Both the position numbers and the translations under genes were made by a program. DNA of 64,000 nt from Paroceanicella profunda. Its GTDB lineage: Bacteria; Pseudomonadota; Alphaproteobacteria; Rhodobacterales; Rhodobacteraceae. The notes under the pieces were generated by a model. It ran no database searches. It had not been told where the DNA came from and saw only the letters and a list, made by a program, of their open reading frames with translations. The stretch spans positions 1,176,001 through 1,240,000 of the forward strand of contig NZ_CP040818.1 in the NCBI RefSeq assembly GCF_005887635.2, written 5' to 3'. Positions 1 through 8,800 of this stretch are shown piece after piece (the first letter of the stretch is position 1; every line of letters begins with the position of its first letter).

Positions 1-1310
1 GCGCCGTGGCCGCGGCGAAGCGCGCCTTCCCGGCCTGGGCGCAGACTCCGCCCGCCGCGCGCCTCGCCCTGCTGCGCCGGCTGCGCGACATCTATGCCCG
101 CCGCATCGACGAGGTGGCCGCGGCCATCAGCGCCGAGATGGGCGCGCCCATCCGCCTCGCCACCCAGGCGCAGGCCGGTGCCGGGCTGGCGCATCTCGAC
201 GCCTTCCTGCGCGTGCTGGAGGGCTTCACCTGGGAGCACCCGCTGCGCGAGGACGCCACGGGCGAGCATATCCTGATGGAGCCCATCGGCGTCTGCGGGC
301 TGATCACGCCCTGGAACTGGCCGATGAACCAAGTGATGCTGAAGATCGCCCCCGCGCTCGGCGCCGGCTGCACCGTGGTGCTGAAACCCTCCGAGGTTGC
401 CCCGCTCTCCTCCATGCTGGTGGCCGAGATGGTGCATGAGGCCGGCTTCCCGGCCGGGGTGTTCAACCTCGTGAACGGCGACGGGCCGGGCGTGGGCGCC
501 GTGCTCTCCGCCCACCCGGACGTGGACATGATGTCGCTCACCGGCTCCACCCGCGCCGGCATCGCGGTGACGAAATCCGCCGCCGACACGGTGAAGCGCG
601 TGTCGCTGGAGCTGGGCGGCAAGAGCCCGAACCTCGTCTTCGCCGATACGGACGTGGCCGCCGCCGTGCGCCGCGGCGTGGTGCAGTGCTTCAACAACAC
701 CGGCCAGTCCTGCAACGCGCCCACCCGCATGCTGGTGGAGCGCGGCATCTACGAGCAGGCGGTGGAGGTGGCCGCCGCCACCGCGAACGAGACCCTCGTG
801 GGCGACCCCTCGGAGGACGGAAAGCACATCGGCCCGGTGGTGAGCGCGGCGCAGTTCGCGAAGATCCAGGGGCTGATCGAGGCCGGCATCGCCGAAGGCG
901 CGCGGCTGGTTGCCGGCGGTCCGGGCCGGCCGGAGGGCTTCAACCGCGGCTATTACGTGCGGCCCACGGTCTTCGCCGACGTGACCAACGAGATGACCAT
1001 CGCGCGGGAGGAGATCTTCGGCCCGGTGCTGGCGCTCATCCCGTTCGAGAGCGAGGAGGAGGCGGTGGCGATCGCGAACGACACGGTCTACGGCCTGTCC
1101 GCCTACGTGCAGACCGGCGACGCCGAGCGCGCGCGCCGCGTCTCGCGCCGGCTGCGCGCCGGCATGGTGCACCTGAACGGGGCGGCCCGCGCCTCCGGCG
1201 CGCCCTTCGGCGGCTACAAGCAGTCCGGCAACGGGCGCGAGGGCGGCACCTGGGGGCTGGAAGACTTCCTCGAGGTGAAGTCCGTCGCGGGCTGGATCGC
1301 CGCCGAGTAA
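1..1310 (+). CDS. Aldehyde dehydrogenase family protein (5' end outside window)
   Basis: NAD(P)-dependent oxidation of an aldehyde to a carboxylate, presumably cytoplasmic. The frame is open to the window edge (codon phase starts at base 3), and about 40 N-terminal residues are missing compared with the usual 475-490. The visible part has the substrate/cofactor motif PWNWP, the general-base region LELGGKSPN and the catalytic cysteine in NNTGQSCNAPTR, followed by the EEIFGPV motif and a C-terminal GGYKQSGNGREGG segment. All catalytic residues are present, so it should be active. The substrate cannot be told from sequence, and the downstream genes do not help because the next one is convergent. 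Confidence 0.93.
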   Translation, partial: AVAAAKRAFPAWAQTPPAARLALLRRLRDIYARRIDEVAAAISAEMGAPIRLATQAQAGAGLAHLDAFLRVLEGFTWEHPLREDATGEHILMEPIGVCGLITPWNWPMNQVMLKIAPALGAGCTVVLKPSEVAPLSSMLVAEMVHEAGFPAGVFNLVNGDGPGVGAVLSAHPDVDMMSLTGSTRAGIAVTKSAADTVKRVSLELGGKSPNLVFADTDVAAAVRRGVVQCFNNTGQSCNAPTRMLVERGIYEQAVEVAAATANETLVGDPSEDGKHIGPVVSAAQFAKIQGLIEAGIAEGARLVAGGPGRPEGFNRGYYVRPTVFADVTNEMTIAREEIFGPVLALIPFESEEEAVAIANDTVYGLSAYVQTGDAERARRVSRRLRAGMVHLNGAARASGAPFGGYKQSGNGREGGTWGLEDFLEVKSVAGWIAAE

Positions 1311-2005
1311 CCCGGGCCGGCAGCGGGGTCCCCCCGGCCCCGCTGCGCCCCGTCCGGACGGGACGGCATCGCCCGGTCCCGCGCCGCGGATCCGCGCCGG
1401 GCAAGACGGCCCCCGGGCCCCCTGCGACGGCTTGCGTGCCGGGGGACATGCCCTCCCGTTGCGGGAGCCTCGTCCCGGCGAGAGCCCCTGGTCTCCCCCC
1501 GGTGCCAGCCCGGCAGGGGTGACATCCCCCTCTCCACACCGCCACCATGGACCGGGTTTCCCGGCGCATGCGGACCCTCGCGGCAAGCGGGGGCGCAGAT
1601 CCGGCCCGGGCAGGGCATGCCGCGGACCCGAGTGCGCGCGCCCGGTCATACGCAGCCCCGGTTTTGCCCCTGCGACCCGCTGCGTGGGCGCTGGCGGCCA
1701 TCCTCCGCTACGTCGCCCGGCCCGATCCGCAACCCCGTGCTCACGCTGATGACATCGGAGATGTCAGCCGCGCGCAAGGGCTGCGCAGACCGACCCTGAG
1801 CGTATCCCCGGCTCGCCGGATCCGCGCCGGCCCCGCCCCGCCACGCGAGCGACACTGCGGAGCGGAGCGCCGGGCGTCTCCCGATTGCGGCGGGCCGCAA
1901 TCGCCGGGGGCGCGCGGCGCGCGCCGCCGGGCGCGGGGTCTCCCCGCGCGGAGACGCGTCCCCGGCCGTTGCGCTCCGGCTCGGCCGGGGGCCCGGCCCG
2001 GACGG
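1311..2005. other. Intergenic region, no gene seen
   Basis: This 695-base gap lies between the aldehyde dehydrogenase gene and the convergent AraC gene. Frames stay open through it in several directions, as expected for very GC-rich DNA, but none gives a recognisable protein. The only structured element I see is the palindrome at 1750-1766. Confidence 0.6.
1750..1766. promoter_or_regulatory. Perfect 7-bp-arm palindrome, possible operator
   Basis: The sequence TGACATC-GGA-GATGTCA is a perfect inverted repeat with a 3-base centre. It sits between two convergent genes, about 440 bases after the aldehyde dehydrogenase stop and 240 before the AraC stop, so no promoter obviously needs it. It could be an operator left from a lost gene or a chance palindrome. 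Confidence 0.3.
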
Positions 2006-2893
2006 TCAGCGCTCGGTCTGGTCGAAATCCCGCGGGCAGAAGCCCAGTTCGCGGCGGAACATCGCCGAAAAGGCGCTGGGGCTCTCGTAACCGAGGTCCA
2101 GCGCCACGGTGGTGACGGAAGAGCCCATCGCCAGCCGCCCCATCGCCTCCATCAGCAGCGCCTGCTGGCGCCATTGCGAGCAGCTCATGCCCAGTTCGCT
2201 CCGGAACAGCCGGGTGAGGGTGCGCCGGCTCACGTTGCCGATCCGCGCCAGGTCGTCCTTGCCCACCGCGATGCTCGGCTCGGCCAGAATGGCCTGGCAG
2301 ATCCGGTAGAGCCGCCGGTCCCGCGGCATCGGCATCGACAGCTCGAGCCGGTTCGCGGTGCGCATCTCCTGCTTCACGAGGGTGATGATGGCGGCGAAAT
2401 GCTCCGGCCCGGCGCCGGTCTCCTGCAGGCGCACGATCTCCTGCATCAGCACCTGCAGCAGGTCCGAGGCCTTGAACACCACGCAGTCCCGCGCCGCATC
2501 GAATTCCGCGTCCGGCCCCACGTACATGCTGCGCAACTTCACCGCGCCATGCACCCGGATCTGATGCATGGTGCCGGCCGGGATCCACAGCGCGTGCCGG
2601 GGCGGCACCACCTGGCTGCCGCGATCGGTCACCACCGTGAGCATGCCGGACAGCGCGCAGGAGAGCTGCCCCCGGGCGTGCATGTGCCGCGAGGACATCG
2701 CAGCGCCGGGATAGCGGGTCTCCAGGCCGATGAAGGGCTCGGGCAGCGCGTGGATCCGGCGCACCAGGGCGCAGGCCTCCTCGGCGCCGCCGGCGCGGAA
2801 CCGCCCGGCCGTGGCGGCGGGTGGCCCCGCCCGGCGGTCCGCTGCGTCCGGAACCGTGCTGAGTTGCGTCTCGTGAATTCCCAAAGTCGTCAC
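2006..2893 (-). CDS. AraC-family transcriptional regulator with N-terminal cupin (NimR-like)
   Basis: Probable DNA-binding regulator. The N-terminal half contains a cupin-like sensor segment (HARGQLSCALSG, then PPRHALWIPAGTMHQI), which resembles the NimR/YeaM group of AraC proteins. The C-terminal 100 residues hold two helix-turn-helix motifs: an IGNVSRRTLTRLFRSELG segment, then a second ending in the family signature YESPSAFSAMFRRELG. I chose the GTG at 2893 (295 residues, close to the family norm). The frame stays open upstream to an ATG at 3046, which would add 51 unconserved residues running up to the repeat array. The target is unknown; neither neighbour is divergent from it. Confidence 0.85.
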   Translation of the reverse strand: MTTLGIHETQLSTVPDAADRRAGPPAATAGRFRAGGAEEACALVRRIHALPEPFIGLETRYPGAAMSSRHMHARGQLSCALSGMLTVVTDRGSQVVPPRHALWIPAGTMHQIRVHGAVKLRSMYVGPDAEFDAARDCVVFKASDLLQVLMQEIVRLQETGAGPEHFAAIITLVKQEMRTANRLELSMPMPRDRRLYRICQAILAEPSIAVGKDDLARIGNVSRRTLTRLFRSELGMSCSQWRQQALLMEAMGRLAMGSSVTTVALDLGYESPSAFSAMFRRELGFCPRDFDQTER

Positions 2894-3052
2894 CCCGTCC
2901 GGAAGCCTCGCCCTCTGGGAAGGGTCGCACAACCGGCGCTGCAGTGCAAAAGCTTCGCTCCGCGCGCCCCATACGGCGCGCTTGCCTGCCCGGCCCACCG
3001 GCCGCGCCGTGACCGCCCACAGCATTCGCAGAGCCGGCAGGCGCACGTCCCC

Positions 3053-3250
3053 CCCGAGGACCCGAGGACCCGAGGACCCGAGGACCCGAGGACCCGAGGA
3101 CCCGAGGACCCGAGGACCCGAGGACCCGAGGACCCGAGGACCCGAGGACCCGAGGACCCGAGGACCCGAGGACCCGAGGACCCGAGGACCCGAGGACCCG
3201 AGGACCCGAGGACCCGAGGACCCGAGGACCCGAGGACCCGAGGACCCGAG
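3053..3250. repeat. Octamer tandem array, unit CCCGAGGA, about 24.75 copies
   Basis: A perfect uninterrupted 8-bp tandem repeat 198 bases long. It lies 86 bases downstream of the leftward amidase stop and upstream of the AraC gene. Because 8 is not a multiple of 3, the array stays open in several frames and creates false long reading frames. Two other arrays of similar style are at 24679 and 27194. Confidence 0.97.
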
Positions 3251-3335
3251 ATCAGGCCCATGGCGGCCGGCCGGTGTCCACCCCCTTTTTCACGGCGCCG
3301 CGAGACCGCGCCGGGGTGGCGGCGCCGCGCCGGGC

Positions 3336-4745
3336 TCAGCGCGGGTCGATGGGGCGGACGGCGGGGGCGCGCGCCTCGATCACCGCGCCTGCCGAGAGCA
3401 TCAGGTTCTCCTGGAAGCGCCCGGCGAGCAGCTGCACCCCGGTGGGCAAGCCGCCCTCCTCCCCGGTCGGCACCGCCAGCCCGGGCAGGCCGAGGATCGG
3501 CGGGGCGATCATCGGCGACAGTTCGGAGAACAGCGTCGGCAGGTCCGCATCCGGCTTCTGGTCATGGCCCAGCGGATAGGGGCGCTGCCAGCCCGAGGCG
3601 GTGAGCACCAGCGGCCAGTCCTCGAAGAAGGTGAGCCACTGGCGCAACAGCGTGCTGCGCCGGCCGAAGGCGGCGAGGAACTCCGCCCGCCCCAGCTCCG
3701 TCACCTTCCGCATCAGATACCCCGCGGAGTGGCGCACCCGGTCGTCCCCGTGGGTGACCAGCGTGTCGTAGAACCCGCCCAGGATCTCGTTGCCGAGGAT
3801 CTGCACCCAGAGCTGCGCGGCCTCCTCCAGCGAAGGCGGGGCGACCTCCTCCACCTCGTAGCCCGCATCGGCCAGCCAGCCCGCGGCGCGGCGGATGGCA
3901 GCGGAGACCACCGGGTCCGTCGGGCCCGCCTCGGCCTCCGCCAGCACCGCCACCCGGCAGGGGCGGTGCACCGCCACGGGGTCGAAGGCGGGAGAGGGCG
4001 TCCACCACACGTCGCGCGGATCGCGCGGGGCCATCGCGGTCATCGACAGGCGGATGTCGGCCACCGAGCGGGCCAGCGGCCCCTGCACAGAGGACATCTG
4101 GCTCACGATCGGCCGCTCCGCCGTCTGGCTCGGGTTGAAGGCCGGGATCACCCCGGAGGTGGGCCGCAGCCCGAACAGGCCGCAGCAATAGGCGGGATAA
4201 CGCACCGAGCCGCCGATGTCGTTGCCGTGCCCCATCGCGCCCACGCCCGCGGCGGTGGCCGAGGAGGCGCCGCCGGACGAGCCGCCGGGGGTCACGCCCG
4301 CGTTCCAGGGGTTGCGGGTCTCGCCATGCAGGTCGTTCTCGGTGAACCAGCGGTAGGAGAAGGCGGGGGTGTTGGTGCGCCCGAGGATCACCGCGCCCGC
4401 GGCACGCAGGTTGCGCACCACGGAGCCGTCGGCCGGGGCGATGTGGTCCTTCAGCGCCACGACACCGTTGGTCGTGGCGCGCCCGGCATAGTCCACGTTC
4501 ACCTTCACGGTGACGGGCACGCCGTGCAGGGGCCCGAGCGGCGCGCCGGCGGCGCGGGCGGCATCGGCGGCGCGGGCCGCCTCCAGCGCGGCCTCGGGCA
4601 GCGGGTCCACCACCGCGTTCAGGGCGGGGTTCACCGCCTCCATGCGCGCCAGCGCGCTCAGCGTCGCCTCCTCCGAGGAGATCGCGCCGGCGGCGATCCC
4701 CGTGGCGAGGTCGCTCGCGGTCCAGCTCCAAAGATCGTCGCTCAT
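3336..4745 (-). CDS. Amidase (amidase-signature family)
   Basis: Hydrolyses a C-N amide bond of an unidentified substrate; cytoplasmic, no signal peptide. The Ser-cisSer-Lys triad is visible: Lys in VPVTVKVNVD near residue 80, the glycine/serine-rich signature GGSSGGASSATAAGVGA, and the nucleophile in NDIGGSVRYP. The protein is 469 residues, normal for the family. I chose the ATG at 4745 because AGGGGA lies about 9 bases upstream; an ATG 8 codons earlier lacks this. It is read in the same direction as the ABC transporter to its right but is separated from it by 620 bases of repeat-bearing DNA, so co-transcription is doubtful. A partial inverted copy of the gene lies at 5208-5254. Confidence 0.92.
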   Translation of the reverse strand: MSDDLWSWTASDLATGIAAGAISSEEATLSALARMEAVNPALNAVVDPLPEAALEAARAADAARAAGAPLGPLHGVPVTVKVNVDYAGRATTNGVVALKDHIAPADGSVVRNLRAAGAVILGRTNTPAFSYRWFTENDLHGETRNPWNAGVTPGGSSGGASSATAAGVGAMGHGNDIGGSVRYPAYCCGLFGLRPTSGVIPAFNPSQTAERPIVSQMSSVQGPLARSVADIRLSMTAMAPRDPRDVWWTPSPAFDPVAVHRPCRVAVLAEAEAGPTDPVVSAAIRRAAGWLADAGYEVEEVAPPSLEEAAQLWVQILGNEILGGFYDTLVTHGDDRVRHSAGYLMRKVTELGRAEFLAAFGRRSTLLRQWLTFFEDWPLVLTASGWQRPYPLGHDQKPDADLPTLFSELSPMIAPPILGLPGLAVPTGEEGGLPTGVQLLAGRFQENLMLSAGAVIEARAPAVRPIDPR

Positions 4746-4822
4746 TGCCCGTTCCCCTTTTCCGTTCACGTCCGATGCACCGCCACCTGCCGGACCCGCC
4801 GGCAGAACCCCCTCGCGCCGCG

Positions 4823-4859
4823 CGCCCCGGTCCGCCCCGGTCCGCCCCGGTCCGCCCCG
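4823..4859. repeat. Three tandem copies of a 10-bp unit (GGTCCGCCCC)
   Basis: Three exact copies at 4829-4858, with a partial copy before them, lie about 85 bases upstream of the amidase start. No function is apparent. Confidence 0.8.
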
Positions 4860-4929
4860 CAGACAACCATTCGCGGGCGCGGGTGTCTATCCTCCGCAGC
4901 CCCCATCCGGGCCACCGGGAGCGCGCCCG

Positions 4930-5180
4930 CCCGCGGGCGCGACGGAGTGTGACCCCCTGTCCGCGCAACGCGCCCGCCCCGCTCGGGACGCCGCGCGGAA
5001 GGCGGCACGGCCAGGCCCCGCAGAGGGCCGTACGGAAAGCGCCCCGACCGCCCGCGGCGCGGTGGAGTGTGAGCCCCCTGTCCGCGCGGCCCGCCCGCGC
5101 CGCTCAGGACGTCGCGCGGAAGGCCGAATGGTCGTACCCCGGCAGAGGGCAACGCGGAAAGCGACACGGCCGCGCCGCGG
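4930..5180. repeat. Diverged tandem duplication of about 125 bp, two copies
   Basis: Copy one runs from about 4930 to 5050, copy two from about 5051 to 5180. Matching anchors in the same order are a GGAGTGTGA block, then CCCCCTGTCCGCGC, then a GCGCGGAAGGC block, then GCAGAGGGC followed by CGGAAAGCG. The copies have drifted by substitutions and small indels. No reading frame in either copy looks like a real protein. Confidence 0.75.
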
Positions 5181-5207
5181 CGGGGCTGCCGCCCGCAAAC
5201 GGGCGGC

Positions 5208-5254
5208 GTGGATCATGCCGGGCGCGCCACCACCAAGGCTGTCGTGGCGCTGAG
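5208..5254 (+). pseudogene. Inverted relic of the neighbouring amidase gene (about 47 bp)
   Basis: Read on the plus strand, this segment encodes VDHAGRATTKAVVAL, matching VDYAGRATTNGVVAL of the amidase, whose gene lies on the other strand at 4455-4501. By eye, about 40 of 47 bases match without gaps. It is far too short to function and has no flanking gene, so it is a duplicated and decayed fragment. Confidence 0.65.
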
Positions 5255-5364
5255 TCCCTCCTCCGCGGAGCGCGGCCGGAGCCTGCCCCTGGGGCGCGCG
5301 GGGCGGGGCGAAGGCGTTGCGCCCGACGGCCGTCCCCGGCGCGGGGCCGGTCCGGCGCGGCCGC

Positions 5365-6975
5365 TCAGGGCGTGGCGCGGGAGGCGAAGAAGGCGCGCCC
5401 CGGCACGGCGGCCAGCAGCTCGGCGGTGTATTCGGCCTTCGGCGCGTCGAACAGCTCGGCCGCGCCGCTCTGCTCCACGATCAGCCCGGTCTTCATCACG
5501 ATGATACGGTCCGCGATCTCGCGCGCCACCCGCAGGTCATGGGTGATGAACATCATCGACAGGCCGAACTCCGACTTCAGCTCCGCCAGCAGGTCCAGCA
5601 CCTGCGCCTGAACCGAGACGTCGAGGGCCGAGACGGCCTCGTCGGCGATCAGCAGCTCCGGCTCCAGCGCCAGGGCGCGGGCGATGCACACGCGCTGGCG
5701 CTGGCCGCCGGAGAATTCGTGCGGGTAGCGCCCGAAGGCGGTGGCGCCCAGGCCCACCCGGTCCAGCCAGCGCTTCGCCGTGGCCGTGGCATCTGCGCGC
5801 GAGGTGCCGAAGGCCATCGGGCCGCGCACGATGCTCTCGCCCACCTTCAGCCGGGGGTCGAGCGAGGCGTAGGGGTCCTGGAACACGATCTGGGCGCGGC
5901 GGCGGAATTGGCGCAGCGCCTCGCCGCGCATCAGCCTCACGTCCGCGCCCTTGTAGCGGATGGCACCGTCGTCGGCCTCGATCAGCCGCAGCACCATGCG
6001 CGCGAGGGTGGACTTGCCCGAGCCGCTCTCGCCCACCACGGCCAGCGTGTCGCCGCGGCGCAGGCGGAAGTCGAGCCCGCCGGCCGCGATCACCCGGCGC
6101 TCGGGGGCGAAGAAGCCCTGCTTCGTGACGAAGGTCTTCATCAGCCCGGCCACCTCGAGCAGCACCTCGCCGCGGCTCTCGGCATGGGCGGGGGCGCCGC
6201 GGCCCGGCACGGCGGCCAGCAGGTGGCGGGTGTACTCCTCCGCCGGCGTGTTGAGCACGGCGGCCGCCGGCCCCTGCTCCACCACGCGGCCGTAGCGCAG
6301 CACCACCACGCGGTCGGCGATATCGGCCACCACGCCGATGTCATGGGTGATGAACAGCACCCCCATGCCGCGCTCGGCCTGCAGCTTCTTGATCAGGTCG
6401 AGGATCTGGCGCTGGGTGGTGACGTCGAGCGCGGTGGTGGGCTCGTCGGCGATGAGCAGGCGCGGGTTGTTGGCCAGCGCCATGGCGATCATCACCCGCT
6501 GGCGCTGGCCGCCGGAAAGCTGGAAGGGAAAGGCGCGCACCGCCGATGCCGGGTCCGGCAGGCCCACGTCGGCGAAGAGCGCCACGGTGCGGGCCTTCGC
6601 GTCCCGCGCCTTCGGATCATGGGTGAGGATGGCCTCGGCCACCTGCTCGCCCACGCGCTTGAGCGGGTTGAGCGCGGTCAGCGGCTCCTGGAAGATCATC
6701 GAGATGCCGGCGCCGCGCAGGGCGCGCATCTCCGCCTCCGTGGCCGTCAGCAGGTCCCGGCCCTCGAACACCAGCTCGCCGCCGCCCGGGCGCACCTTGG
6801 GCGGCAGCAGGCCGAGGATGGCATGCGCCGTCATCGACTTGCCGGAGCCGCTCTCCCCCACGAGGCAGACGATCTCGTTCGCCGCGATGTCGAAGGACAC
6901 CCCGTCCACCGCCCGGGGCCGGTCGGCGCCCGCGGGGAGGTCGAGCGCGAGATCTCGGATGGAGAGCAGGGTCAT
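5365..6975 (-). CDS. Peptide-type ABC transporter ATP-binding protein, two fused ATPase domains
   Basis: Energises the importer encoded by the three genes upstream. Two complete ABC ATPase domains are fused in one 536-residue chain (DppD- and DppF-like, as in GsiA). Each has a Walker A (both GESGSGKS), a signature LSGGQRQRV or FSGGQRQRV, and a Walker B ending in DE. Oligopeptide-type C-terminal extensions follow each domain ([27 protein letters not shown]). I chose the ATG at 6975, which overlaps the upstream permease stop by 4 bases (ATGA); the longer open frame upstream runs inside that permease gene. It is the last gene of a leftward operon. Confidence 0.95.
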   Translation of the reverse strand: MTLLSIRDLALDLPAGADRPRAVDGVSFDIAANEIVCLVGESGSGKSMTAHAILGLLPPKVRPGGGELVFEGRDLLTATEAEMRALRGAGISMIFQEPLTALNPLKRVGEQVAEAILTHDPKARDAKARTVALFADVGLPDPASAVRAFPFQLSGGQRQRVMIAMALANNPRLLIADEPTTALDVTTQRQILDLIKKLQAERGMGVLFITHDIGVVADIADRVVVLRYGRVVEQGPAAAVLNTPAEEYTRHLLAAVPGRGAPAHAESRGEVLLEVAGLMKTFVTKQGFFAPERRVIAAGGLDFRLRRGDTLAVVGESGSGKSTLARMVLRLIEADDGAIRYKGADVRLMRGEALRQFRRRAQIVFQDPYASLDPRLKVGESIVRGPMAFGTSRADATATAKRWLDRVGLGATAFGRYPHEFSGGQRQRVCIARALALEPELLIADEAVSALDVSVQAQVLDLLAELKSEFGLSMMFITHDLRVAREIADRIIVMKTGLIVEQSGAAELFDAPKAEYTAELLAAVPGRAFFASRATP

Positions 6976-7802
6976 GAGCGCGAGATCCGGGGGTTGAGGG
7001 CATCGTTCAGGGCCTCGCCGACGAGGTTGATCGCCACCACGGTGATCAGGATGGCGAGGCCGGGGAACACGCTCATCCACCAGGCCTGGCGGATGACCGT
7101 GCGCCCGGCGCCCACCATGAAGCCCCAGGACATGTTGTTCGGGTCGCCCAACCCCATGAAGCTCAGCGCCGCCTCGATGAGGATGGCGGTGGCGATGGTG
7201 AGCGAGCCGGTGACGATGATCGGCGAGATCGCGTTCGGCAGCACGTGGCGCAGCACGATGGAGGCGGTGGACTGGCCCTGGCAGCGCGCGGCGGAGATGA
7301 ACTCCCGCGTGGAGATGGTCATCACCTGCGCGCGGGTGAGGCGGGCCAGCGGCGGCCAGCTCACGATGCCGATGGCCATGATGATGGTCCAGAGCGTGGG
7401 GTTCAGGATCGCCACCAGCAGGATGGCGAGCACGAAGTTCGGGATGGTCTGGAAGATCTCGGTGAAGCGCATCACCAGCATGTCCACCCAGCCGCCGAAA
7501 TAGCCGGCAATGCAGCCCAGCACCACGCCGATCAGCAGCGCCGCGAGGGTGGAGGCCACCCCGATCAGCAGCGAGACGCGGGCGCCATGCGCGATGCCCG
7601 AGGCGATGTCGCGGCCCAGCGTGTCCGAGCCCAGCAGCATGCCGTATTCGCCGGGGGCTGCGAAGGGCACGCCGGTGATCTCCCAGGGGGAGGCCGGGTA
7701 GAGCAGCGGCGCGAGCACGGCCAGCAGCACCATGAGCGTGAGCAGCACCAGCCCGATGACGCCGGACTTGCGGGTGAGGAAGGTCTTGAGCGTGTCGTTC
7801 AT
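6972..7802 (-). CDS. Peptide-type ABC transporter permease (DppC family)
   Basis: Inner-membrane subunit of the importer. Its 276 residues begin with a short cytoplasmic stretch and one membrane helix ([19 protein letters not shown]), followed by the DppC hallmark [21 protein letters not shown] and five further helices. The EAA-type loop that docks on the ATPase is around [15 protein letters not shown]. It overlaps the ATPase gene by 4 bases and follows the DppB-type gene after 13 bases, so the genes are co-transcribed and probably translationally coupled. Confidence 0.94.
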   Translation of the reverse strand: MNDTLKTFLTRKSGVIGLVLLTLMVLLAVLAPLLYPASPWEITGVPFAAPGEYGMLLGSDTLGRDIASGIAHGARVSLLIGVASTLAALLIGVVLGCIAGYFGGWVDMLVMRFTEIFQTIPNFVLAILLVAILNPTLWTIIMAIGIVSWPPLARLTRAQVMTISTREFISAARCQGQSTASIVLRHVLPNAISPIIVTGSLTIATAILIEAALSFMGLGDPNNMSWGFMVGAGRTVIRQAWWMSVFPGLAILITVVAINLVGEALNDALNPRISRS

Positions 7803-7815
7803 CTGTTCGGGTCCC

Positions 7816-8793
7816 TCAGCGCGCCGCGAGCCGCGGGTCGATCATCCGGTAGATCAGGTCGGTGAGCAGGTTCACCAGGATCACCAGCACCGACATCACC
7901 AGGAAGAGGCCCAGCAGCACCGGATAGTCGCGCTGCAGCACCGCGTCGTAGGTGAGGCGGCCGAGGCCGGGCCAGGCGAAGACCGTCTCCACCACCACGG
8001 CGCCGCCGATCATCGCGCCCGCCTGCAGGCCGGCGAAGGTGATCACCGGCAGCGAGGCGTTGCGCAGCATGTGCCGGCGCAGGATGCGCCCCTCGGTGAG
8101 GCCCTTGGCGCGGGCGGTCTTCACGTGGTCCTCATGGCTCACCTCGATGATGGAGGAGCGCATGAGCCGGGTGTAGACCGCCATGTAGATCGCCGCGAGC
8201 GAGACCGCCGGCAGCACCAGGTGCGCGGCGACATCGGTGATGTACCGCCAGGTGGAGAAGCTCTCGGAGCGGATGGAGACATAGCCGAAGGCCGGCAGCC
8301 AGCCGAGCTGGATGGAGAACACCAGCACCAGCATCAGCCCCAGCCAGAACACCGGCGTGGCGTAGAGCAGCAGCGCGCCCATCGAGATCAGCGTGTCCGA
8401 CCAGCGCCCGGCCCGCCGCCCGGCCAGCGCGCCGAGGAAGATCCCCCCGGCGAGCGCCAGGGTGAACGCGGTGAGGGTGAGCAGCAGCGTGGGCCAGAGC
8501 CGCTCCAGGATCAGGTCCGCCACGTCGCGCCGCTGGCGGAAGGAGTAGCCCAGGTCGAACTGCACCACCTTGCCCAGGTAGGTGCCGAGCTGGACGATGT
8601 AGGGCTGGTCCAGCCCGTAATCGGCCCGCACCTGCGCGAGGAACTTCTCGTCCGTGGCGCCAGACTGCCCGGCCATCACCGAGGCCGGGTCCCCCGGCGC
8701 GGCATGCACCAGGATGAAGTTGATCGTCGCGATGACGAGGATGGTGGCGGCCAGCCCGGCCAGCCGCACACCGATGCGTCGTATCTGAAGCAC
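7816..8793 (-). CDS. Peptide-type ABC transporter permease (DppB family)
   Basis: Second inner-membrane subunit. It starts with the typical first helix (VRLAGLAATILVIATINFI) followed by HAAPGDPASVMAG, and carries the EAA-loop segment VKTARAKGLTEGRILRRH near the C-terminal third. I chose the GTG at 8793, which gives the short cytoplasmic N-terminus usual in DppB proteins and leaves 7 bases after the stop of the binding-protein gene. An ATG at 8835 is possible but would overlap that gene by 35 bases. No strong ribosome site decides between them. Confidence 0.92.
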   Translation of the reverse strand: MLQIRRIGVRLAGLAATILVIATINFILVHAAPGDPASVMAGQSGATDEKFLAQVRADYGLDQPYIVQLGTYLGKVVQFDLGYSFRQRRDVADLILERLWPTLLLTLTAFTLALAGGIFLGALAGRRAGRWSDTLISMGALLLYATPVFWLGLMLVLVFSIQLGWLPAFGYVSIRSESFSTWRYITDVAAHLVLPAVSLAAIYMAVYTRLMRSSIIEVSHEDHVKTARAKGLTEGRILRRHMLRNASLPVITFAGLQAGAMIGGAVVVETVFAWPGLGRLTYDAVLQRDYPVLLGLFLVMSVLVILVNLLTDLIYRMIDPRLAAR

Positions 8794-8800
8794 GCCGTGA

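Noticed and set aside
3053..3250. CRISPR array
   Set aside because: The unit is 8 bp with no spacers and no cas genes are near. The same applies to the arrays at 24679 and 27194.
1547..3604. Long plus-strand frame across the AraC gene and the octamer array, with a PRTRGPED-type repeat peptide
   Set aside because: It is antisense to a recognisable AraC protein and the repeat peptide is simply the translated 8-bp array.
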